The notes below the pieces were generated by a model. That model had not been told where the DNA came from. It worked only from the letters and a program-made list of their open reading frames with translations, and did no database searches. A stretch of 5,898 bases of DNA from Acidobacteriota bacterium. GTDB lineage: Bacteria > Acidobacteriota > Terriglobia > UBA7540. The stretch spans positions 1 to 5,898 of the forward strand of contig QHZM01000055.1 of the NCBI GenBank assembly GCA_003224665.1, in the 5' to 3' direction. Position numbers and translations under genes: made by a program. This document shows, one piece after another, positions 1 to 4,716 of this stretch; the stretch's first letter is position 1, and each line of letters begins with the position of its first letter.

Positions 1-1448
1 TGGAGTTTCAGGAAATTCGTCGTGCCGCGTTTTGCGATCGGGGTCCCCGCGACGACGGCGACCAGGTCCCCCGGCCCGACCGCGCCGCGTTCGCGCAACC
101 GGCTCGCTGCCCCCTCCACCATGTTGTCGGTCGAACGGACACGCGGCATGTGAACGGGATAGACGCCCCAGTAGAGGGCCGTACGACGCAGCACCTCGTG
201 GAGGGGCGAAAAGGCGAACACCGGCACTCGCGGCCGGTACTTCGACACCAGCCGCGCGCTCGACCCCGACTGCGTGAAGACTGCGATCGCCTTCACGTCG
301 AGCTCCTGCGTGATGTGGGCGACGCTCTCGCAGATGGCTTCCGGGACGTTCAGGTTCAGTTCGCCGCTCCGCCGCCGGCGAGAGTACCAGCCGTAGCGGC
401 GGCTCGCTTCCGTGGCGACGATGATCCGCTCCATCATCCGCACCGCTTCGCAAGGGAAGCGGCCCATTGCGGTCTCGGCCGACAGCAGCAAGGCGTCCGC
501 GCCGTCGAAAATGGCGTTGGCCACGTCGGAAGCTTCGGCGCGCGTGGGCCGCGGTTGAAGGGTCATCGATTCGAGCATCTGGGTGGCCGTGATGACCGGC
601 ACCCTCATCGCGTTTGCGCGCTCGATGACGCGCTTCTGGATGACGGGGACCAGTTCGGGCGGCAGCTCGACGCCCAGATCGCCGCGCGCAATCATTGCCG
701 CGTCAGCGACGCCGAGGATTTCCTCCAGACGATCAATGGCCTCGGGCTTTTCGAGCTTGGCGACCACGGGGATGCTCTTGCCCGCCTTCCCCAGGATGCG
801 CTTGAGCTCGAGGATGTCCTCCGCGCGTCGGACAAAGGAAAGAGCAATATAGTCCAAGCCGTGCTCGAGGGCGAACTCAAGGTCAACCCGGTCCTTTTGC
901 GTAAGGGCCGAGACCCGCAGAGGGATTCCGGGGAGGTTGATGCCCTGGTGCTCGCGGAGTTCGCCGCCGTTGACGACCCGGCAGGAGATATCGCGCCCTG
1001 CAATCCGCAGCACGCGGAGTTCGATCAGCCCGTCGGAAAGCAGGACGCGGCTCCCGGGCCTGACCTCGCGCGGCAGGTCACGGTAATTAGTCGAAATCAG
1101 GCGGTCGTTCCCGGGAAGAGGGCGCGTGGTGAGCCTGATGCGGGAGTCGGTGCGCAGCTCGACCGGCCCGCCTCGTTCAAGCGTCCCGGTGCGAATCTTC
1201 GGTCCTTGCAAGTCCTGGAGGACGGCGACCGTCTTGCCCCGCTCGCGCGCCACGCGACGCAAGAGCCGCAAACGCCGCGCGTGCTCGACCGGAGTGCCGT
1301 GCGAGAAGTTCAGCCGCGCCACGTCCATGCCGGCGTCGAGCAGGTCCGCCAGGACGTGTGGGTCATCCGTGGCCGGGCCGAGCGTGCAGATGATTTTTGC
1401 GCGGCGCCTCTCGGGCGCCTCGTCCTTCCTCAACAGTTCGATCCTCAT
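1..1448 (-). CDS. pyk: Pyruvate kinase (C-terminus cut by window edge)
   Basis: Converts phosphoenolpyruvate and ADP to pyruvate and ATP in the last step of glycolysis, in the cytoplasm. I read 482 codons without a stop. Family motifs run in order: RRAKIICTLGPA (15-26), VARLNFSHG (43-51, with substrate residues R45, N47 and S49), LQDLQGPKIRTG (77-88), LLSDGLIEL (136-144), the active-site signature IPVVAKLEKPEAI (226-238, catalytic K231, metal ligand E233), ARGDLGVE (254-261, metal ligand D257), TATQMLESM (287-295) and LLSAETAMG (321-329). A complete single-chain bacterial enzyme has about 470-490 residues, so only a few are missing. K84 stands where K+-dependent enzymes have Glu. The ATG at 1448 is chosen because the catalytic N-terminus begins about 15 residues later and a TGA lies in frame upstream; a TTG at 1469 is the only alternative. 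No Shine-Dalgarno precedes either. It lies 66 bases after the upstream co-directional gene and could be co-transcribed with it. Identification is very secure. Confidence 0.97.
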   Translation of the reverse strand, partial: MRIELLRKDEAPERRRAKIICTLGPATDDPHVLADLLDAGMDVARLNFSHGTPVEHARRLRLLRRVARERGKTVAVLQDLQGPKIRTGTLERGGPVELRTDSRIRLTTRPLPGNDRLISTNYRDLPREVRPGSRVLLSDGLIELRVLRIAGRDISCRVVNGGELREHQGINLPGIPLRVSALTQKDRVDLEFALEHGLDYIALSFVRRAEDILELKRILGKAGKSIPVVAKLEKPEAIDRLEEILGVADAAMIARGDLGVELPPELVPVIQKRVIERANAMRVPVITATQMLESMTLQPRPTRAEASDVANAIFDGADALLLSAETAMGRFPCEAVRMMERIIVATEASRRYGWYSRRRRSGELNLNVPEAICESVAHITQELDVKAIAVFTQSGSSARLVSKYRPRVPVFAFSPLHEVLRRTALYWGVYPVHMPRVRSTDNMVEGAASRLRERGAVGPGDLVAVVAGTPIAKRGTTNFLKL

Positions 1449-1456
1449 GCAGGAGG

Positions 1457-1462
1457 AGTATA
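1457..1462 (-). promoter_or_regulatory. Possible -10 element for a leaderless pyk transcript
   Basis: The minus strand reads TATACT (5 of 6 to TATAAT) ending 8 bases before the pyk ATG. Transcription would then start at about 1450-1448, on or next to the A of the ATG, giving a leaderless mRNA. This fits the lack of any Shine-Dalgarno: the 5' flank is pyrimidine-rich. No good -35 lies at 16-18 bases; a TTGACT (1492-1497) is 29 bases away, too far for ordinary sigma70 spacing. The call is tentative. Confidence 0.35.
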
Positions 1463-1507
1463 CCGGCAAGATGGAGAGAAAGAGAGGAGGGAGTCAAGAC
1501 CGGCAAG
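1462..1507 (-). repeat. 9-base direct repeat upstream of pyk
   Basis: The minus strand carries CTTGCCGGT twice, at 1499-1507 and 1462-1470, 37 bases apart. Each copy is followed a few bases later by ACTCC. The second copy runs into the TATACT hexamer. The arrangement could be paired regulator sites, or chance in GC-rich DNA. Confidence 0.35.
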
Positions 1508-1514
1508 CGGAAGG

Positions 1515-1991
1515 CTAGACGTTCAGGAGGTAGTCGGCAGCGGTAAGGTTTCCAAAGCGAACCGTGTTGACCCTCTCGCCGACCACATTGGCAAAATACT
1601 GCAGGATCGCGGTCAGCTTCAGGACCGAGGGCTTCTCCCGCAGCCGCAGGAGGTGTCGACCGAAAAGCGACCAAGAGGTCAGCCGAAAGTAGAAGATCAG
1701 CAAACGCTCTTCGCGCGAGTAGCGCTGGCGGACGTTGGCGGCATTTTTGAGCAGATAGGCGAGCGCCAGAAAGTCGCACCTCAGCATCATGCGGAGGCGA
1801 GCGTAGTCCACCGGCGCGTCAAATTCTTCGATCGCGCGCCGCACGGAGGGGAATTCCAGCCGGTTCGCATTCACAATCGACTGGAAAAATTCCTGCTCGA
1901 ACCGCCGGCGCAAGATCCTCTGGCAGATGACCTGGAGATAGAAGAAGAAGAGTGCCGTCGAAAGGATCAAAATCAAGGCGGCTAAGACCAC
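1515..1991 (-). CDS. Conserved hypothetical protein with one N-terminal TM segment
   Basis: A 158-residue protein of unknown function. Residues 2-22 are strongly hydrophobic (VLAALILILSTALFFFYLQV) and look like an uncleaved signal anchor. The rest (23-158) is soluble, mostly helical and rich in Arg and Leu, with RILRRR straight after the TM segment, suggesting that the body faces the cytoplasm. Striking stretches are NANRLEFPS (41-49), EEFDAPVDYARLRM (55-68), REKPSVLKLTAILQYF (118-133) and RVNTVRFGNLTA (140-151). From memory they resemble a small hypothetical family of Acidobacteriota; no named domain is recognised. The start is a GTG, with GAGGTG (1996-2001) four bases upstream. The gene begins 12 bases after the stop of the seven-TM gene, which strongly suggests one operon and probably translational coupling. 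The reading frame has good G/C third positions. That it is a gene is likely; its function is unknown. Confidence 0.85.
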   Translation of the reverse strand: MVLAALILILSTALFFFYLQVICQRILRRRFEQEFFQSIVNANRLEFPSVRRAIEEFDAPVDYARLRMMLRCDFLALAYLLKNAANVRQRYSREERLLIFYFRLTSWSLFGRHLLRLREKPSVLKLTAILQYFANVVGERVNTVRFGNLTAADYLLNV

Positions 1992-2003
1992 GTGACACCT
2001 CGA

Positions 2004-2744
2004 TCAAACTCTGCCAGCAGCGGCCTCTTCCACGCCCGCGAATTTACCTGCGGCCGCACGCACAACTCCCACTTTCGGCATTCGGACAACGGCGTAAAAC
2101 CAAGTCAAAAGCATTCCCAGTGTGCAGACCGGCATCATGAGCTTGATCAGGAATTCCGAGAAATGCTCCCCGAACGTCAAGTGAGCGAGTGCAAAGCTTG
2201 CTGCCGGCCCGGCGTACTGAATTCCAATGCCGCACACCAGCAACCCCAGCTCCTCATCCGGCGACTCGATTTGCTGCATGAGCAGATAAAGGAGGGTATT
2301 GAGCACGACACAGGTGAAACAGAGGTTCTGCTCGAACTCGACAATGAATGAGGCGGTCAGCTGGCTATAGTTGCGGGAAAGGGATAAAGAGGAAATACCC
2401 AGGACCAGGATGAAAACGCAAACGAGCGCTTGGCGGATGAACCGCCACATCTTATCTTCGCGGAGACACGCACGGCGGAAGAAAGAGCAGACAACCAAAA
2501 AGGACGCAAGGGCCAGGAGGACGTCGGTGAGCCAGAAACAATACCAATACTGCCGAGAGGAGATCCCAAAGTGGTCGAGGATCCCGCGCCTGATCACGCC
2601 GTCCGTCAGCAACAGCAAGCTGACGTAGAAAGTGACGACGACTAGCCGCCTGTAATGGCCGCGAAACACGAGGAGGCAGACAAGGAGGAGTTCGACGGCG
2701 TACCCCCCGTACTGAAGCACATCACTGATCAGCTTCTCAACCAT
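2004..2744 (-). CDS. Seven-transmembrane hypothetical protein
   Basis: A 246-residue integral membrane protein of unknown function. Hydrophobic segments lie at about 14-28, 34-51, 68-88, 104-122, 139-156, 165-189 and 202-220, giving seven predicted TM helices. Short basic loops (RGHYRR, 28-33; FFRRACLR, 88-95) indicate where the cytoplasmic faces are. A conserved-looking aromatic patch, RQYWYCFWLTD (64-74), opens TM3. It has nine cysteines, including a CxxC (C142, C145) inside TM5, with C171 in TM6 and C207 in TM7. The C-terminal tail (221-246) is Ala/Gly-rich and probably disordered. The ATG at 2744 is chosen because a TAG lies in frame seven codons upstream, but no Shine-Dalgarno is visible. 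The gene follows the microprotein by 66 bases and precedes the single-TM gene by 12. It resembles, from memory, seven-TM hypotheticals common in Acidobacteriota. No transporter, kinase or receptor motif was seen. Confidence 0.85.
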   Translation of the reverse strand: MVEKLISDVLQYGGYAVELLLVCLLVFRGHYRRLVVVTFYVSLLLLTDGVIRRGILDHFGISSRQYWYCFWLTDVLLALASFLVVCSFFRRACLREDKMWRFIRQALVCVFILVLGISSLSLSRNYSQLTASFIVEFEQNLCFTCVVLNTLLYLLMQQIESPDEELGLLVCGIGIQYAGPAASFALAHLTFGEHFSEFLIKLMMPVCTLGMLLTWFYAVVRMPKVGVVRAAAGKFAGVEEAAAGRV

Positions 2745-2810
2745 GAGCGGCCCGGCAAGGGGCTAACTGCCGCCGACTCCTTCCGGGTCGCTCTGGCGAT
2801 CCTCGGAAGC

Positions 2811-2966
2811 TTATTTTGCCGGCGGAAATGGCGGCATCGGTGAAACGCCCGTTGCCACCGGGACACGGGTGGGTGTTGCGCCCGTTCCCATTGCAGCTCG
2901 ACGCAGAGTCATGCCCGTGAGCACGACCAGCAGCGCCAACAAAAACGCCAGAATACGGTTCTTCAT
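2811..2966 (-). CDS. 51-aa membrane or secreted microprotein with Pro-rich tail
   Basis: A short protein: a basic N-terminus (MKNR), a hydrophobic core at 5-19 (ILAFLLALLVVLTGM), a short basic stretch (TLRR, 20-23) and a low-complexity tail rich in Gly, Thr, Val and Pro that ends SPMPPFPPAK. It could be a signal-anchored peptide or a small exported peptide; the AAMG at 24-27 is only a weak signal-peptidase site. The ATG at 2966 is preferred over an in-frame ATG at 3005 because GGAGGAGA (2971-2978) lies just upstream, and the longer start would fall almost on the predicted transcription start. It is the first gene of the minus-strand run, 66 bases before the seven-TM gene. The promoter, Shine-Dalgarno and signal-like N-terminus together make a real gene likely despite its size. 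Function is unknown. Confidence 0.7.
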   Translation of the reverse strand: MKNRILAFLLALLVVLTGMTLRRAAMGTGATPTRVPVATGVSPMPPFPPAK

Positions 2967-2970
2967 TGGC

Positions 2971-2978
2971 TCTCCTCC
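2971..2978 (-). promoter_or_regulatory. Ribosome binding site that sets the microprotein start
   Basis: The minus strand reads GGAGGAGA four bases before the ATG at 2966, with its GGAGG core seven bases away, a near-ideal spacing. It is the clearest Shine-Dalgarno in the minus-strand run and rules against the longer in-frame start at 3005. Confidence 0.7.
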
Positions 2979-3017
2979 AGGAATTTTAAGGGGCTCGCAA
3001 ACCAAGACCTGGCGGAA

Positions 3018-3046
3018 AGCCTAGTTCACCATAGCCGGGAAGTCAA
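3018..3046 (-). promoter_or_regulatory. Sigma70-like promoter for the minus-strand run (proximal)
   Basis: The minus strand has TTGACT (3041-3046, 5 of 6 to consensus), a 17-base spacer, then TAGGCT (3018-3023), which keeps the key A at position 2 and T at position 6. Transcription would start near 3011, giving a leader of about 45 bases before the microprotein ATG. The -35 and spacing are good; the -10 is weak. Confidence 0.45.
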
Positions 3047-3067
3047 CAACTTTTTGAGCACTCTCCC

Positions 3068-3096
3068 GGCCCTTTTATTCTGCCATAAAAAGGGCC
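3068..3096. repeat. Inverted repeat, 9-bp arms, in the divergent region
   Basis: GGCCCTTTT (3068-3076) and AAAAGGGCC (3088-3096) are perfect complements around an 11-base centre. The right arm falls in the spacer of the distal minus-strand promoter and the left arm begins just past its -10, so the dyad straddles the promoter and could be an operator. As RNA it would form a GC-based hairpin, but neither strand has a convincing T-run after it, which argues against an intrinsic terminator. Confidence 0.6.
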
Positions 3097-3104
3097 TTTG
3101 TCAA
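3077..3104 (-). promoter_or_regulatory. Sigma70-like promoter for the minus-strand run (distal)
   Basis: The minus strand has a perfect TTGACA (3099-3104), a 16-base spacer, then CAGAAT (3077-3082), 4 of 6 to TATAAT. It lies about 58 bases upstream of the proximal promoter and overlaps the inverted repeat at 3068-3096. It would drive the same microprotein/seven-TM/single-TM run. Confidence 0.4.
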
Positions 3105-3365
3105 GCTCTCTAATGTGTTGAAATATAAGGATGTTGGCCACAAAAATTACACCCGCGAGGCTGCTCAATTTCTTCGCCGCATCCGGACCTTGCGGCCCTG
3201 ACCAACCTCGGCAGTCGCGTCGCGGGCGCCCTCTTTATCGCCTCATTTTCTATGTCGCGACTCGGTGGCCAAGACTCATGCCTGTTAATGTCAAACGGGG
3301 TTCTTGCCGGCCAGCCCTAAGTTCGATGCAAACTTTTGCCACCCGATCGCCATCCATATGCTTAG
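3105..3365. other. Intergenic stretch without a supported gene
   Basis: This is the centre of the divergent region between the minus-strand run and the VWA gene. An open frame of 81 codons starts at 3131, but it has no proper Shine-Dalgarno spacing and an Arg/Ser/Pro-rich translation with no recognisable features, so it is not called. Two other forward frames give short protein-like stretches, reported as a weak finding. No RNA gene or riboswitch fold was recognised. Confidence 0.5.
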
Positions 3366-3394
3366 TTGACCGTTGAGGGAACGAATGGCATCAT
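3366..3394 (+). promoter_or_regulatory. Possible promoter of the VWA gene
   Basis: TTGACC (3366-3371, 5 of 6) and CATCAT (3389-3394, 4 of 6) are separated by 17 bases. A transcript would start near 3401 and give a leader of about 30 bases. Spacing and position are right but the -10 is not strong. Confidence 0.4.
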
Positions 3395-3420
3395 CATCCG
3401 TCCACGGACAGACATGGCCA

Positions 3421-3427
3421 AGGAGGG
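3421..3427 (+). promoter_or_regulatory. Strong ribosome binding site of the VWA gene
   Basis: AGGAGGG lies within AAGGAGGGGGT directly before the ATG at 3431. The match is long, with a spacing of 3-5 bases depending on the alignment. It fixes the start, since the following residues form a signal peptide. Confidence 0.75.
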
Positions 3428-3430
3428 GGT

Positions 3431-4537
3431 ATGATTAGAAATCCGCGCGGGGTCGTCCCGGTTCTTGCAGCCTGGGCCTTCCTCGTCTTTTCGGCATTCG
3501 GTCAAAAAACATTTGCGCAATCACAAGGGGAGCAGCAACCCTCGACGGGTCCCAAGCCGTCGGCGGACGAAACCGTCCTGGTCCCCAAAAAGACCCAGCC
3601 CGGTCCTCCTCCGCCGGCTCGGAAGCCGCCCGAAAAGATCAATCCCAAAGAGGTCTTCACGCTCTCCGCAACAACAAACCTTATTAACGTGGACGTGTCC
3701 GTCCTGGACAAAAACGGATACCCAATTTCAAGCCTGACCCGGAAAAATTTCAAGGTCTTGGACGACGGTGTGCCACAGACCCTCTCGAATTTTTCCACTA
3801 CGGAAGCGCCGCTCACCGTGTGCATGCTGATCGAGTTCAGCAACAAGTGGTGGGGGTTCCTCTACCTCGCCCTGGAAGACGCCTACCAATTCATCAACTA
3901 CATGCAACCGAAAGATTGGGTGGCGGTGGTTGACTTTGACATGCAGCCGCACATCCTGACCGACTTCACCCAGGACCGGTACCAGGTCCGGGCGGCGCTT
4001 GACACTCTGCGCATCCCCGGCTTCAGCGAGATCAACCTGTATGACGCCCTGGCGTTCACGATCGACCGCATGAAGGACATCCAGGGGCGAAAGGCCATCA
4101 TTGGCATCTGCACCGGAATCGACACGTTCAGCAAGCTGACCTACGGCGAAATGCTCAAAATCTCGAAGGCTTCCGACGCCGCCATCTACCCCATCAGCAT
4201 TCTGGAATTCATCGACGTACGAACAGCCGGCAGCATGACGGCCATTACGGCAAAAAGCCAGTTGAGTTTTATCGCACAATACTCCGGGGGGCAGGCCTAC
4301 TTCCCCCGCTTCGAAGCCGAGCTGCCGTCCGTTTACCAGCAGATTGCCTCCCAGCTCCGCACGCAGTACAGCTTGGGCTTTATTCCCTCCAACCCTTCAA
4401 AGGACGGCAAGTATCACAAGCTGAAGATCGATCTGGTGGACGAGCAGGGGAATACTTTGAGGGTCCAGAACGAAAAAGGGAAACAGGTGAAATATCGCAT
4501 CGTGGCGCGGGAAGGCTACTACGCGCCCAAGTCATAG
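3431..4537 (+). CDS. Exported VWA-domain protein, acidobacterial VWFA-related type
   Basis: A 368-residue protein predicted to be exported. In order: signal peptide (basic MIRNPR, hydrophobic 8-23, likely cleavage after TFA at 27-29); a Pro-rich linker (about 34-70, with GPPPPARKPPEK); an N-terminal beta domain (about 78-122) with VDVSVLDKNGYPISSLTRKN and FKVLDDGVPQ, typical of this family; a VWA domain (about 128-300); and a C-terminal part with LRTQYSLGFIP (309-319) that ends in VAREGYYAP (358-366). This layout matches the 'VWFA-related Acidobacterial domain' family (TIGR03436, from memory). VWA domains usually bind proteins through a metal ion. Here the MIDAS motif DxSxS reads EFSNK (135-139), the usual Thr before LYDAL is Ile (201), and the TDGxD-type Asp is Thr (228), so metal binding may be lost. 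Substrate and partner are unknown. The gene stands alone on its strand and converges on purH. Confidence 0.93.
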   Translation: MIRNPRGVVPVLAAWAFLVFSAFGQKTFAQSQGEQQPSTGPKPSADETVLVPKKTQPGPPPPARKPPEKINPKEVFTLSATTNLINVDVSVLDKNGYPISSLTRKNFKVLDDGVPQTLSNFSTTEAPLTVCMLIEFSNKWWGFLYLALEDAYQFINYMQPKDWVAVVDFDMQPHILTDFTQDRYQVRAALDTLRIPGFSEINLYDALAFTIDRMKDIQGRKAIIGICTGIDTFSKLTYGEMLKISKASDAAIYPISILEFIDVRTAGSMTAITAKSQLSFIAQYSGGQAYFPRFEAELPSVYQQIASQLRTQYSLGFIPSNPSKDGKYHKLKIDLVDEQGNTLRVQNEKGKQVKYRIVAREGYYAPKS

Positions 4538-4716
4538 TGGGCGGACCCTCAGCCCGTTGGCCCATGACCGACCTGGCGGGGAAATTTCTTCCGGCAGGAA
4601 TCAGACAGTCGATCAGACCCGGCGAGAAATCGCCGGCTGGCGTTCAATTACTCCTTTTTTCTTCGACGAAAATGCAATTAAGACAGTTCAATAGCGGACG
4701 GAGGGTCCCCCTTCGT
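4538..4716. other. Convergent spacer between the VWA gene and purH
   Basis: This 179-base spacer separates two genes that are transcribed toward each other. It holds one hairpin with a distal T-run (4619-4660) and a short direct repeat, ATCAGAC, at about 4600-4618. A forward open frame running from here across purH is an antisense shadow. No gene is supported. Confidence 0.6.
4619..4660 (+). terminator. Candidate terminator downstream of the VWA gene
   Basis: CCGGCGA (4619-4625) and TCGCCGG (4630-4636) form a perfect 7-bp stem closed by a GAAA tetraloop, a stable GNRA type. The T-run that would complete an intrinsic terminator, TTTTTT at 4655-4660, starts 18 bases after the stem. This is further than usual, so the call is weak. 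On the minus strand the same stem follows the purH stop by about 80 bases without a T-run. Confidence 0.35.

Noticed and set aside
150..1985. A 611-codon plus-strand open frame
   Set aside because: It is antisense to pyk and the single-TM gene, both with clear gene character, and its translation has no domain. Long antisense frames are expected in GC-rich DNA with strong third-position bias.
2967..3005. Longer N-terminus for the microprotein, starting at 3005
   Set aside because: It has no Shine-Dalgarno, would place charged residues and prolines before the signal-like segment, and nearly coincides with the predicted transcription start.
3068..3099. Inverted repeat considered as an intrinsic terminator
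   Set aside because: Neither strand has more than three T after the stem, and no gene on either strand ends just before it.
3131..3376. An 81-codon plus-strand open frame in the divergent region
   Set aside because: The AAGG touches the ATG, leaving no proper Shine-Dalgarno spacing. The translation is Arg/Ser/Pro-rich and featureless, and G/C third-position bias is absent.
3502..4279. Minus-strand open frames (114 and 183 codons) within the VWA gene
   Set aside because: They are shadows of the VWA coding frame; the forward frame has a signal peptide and family motifs throughout.
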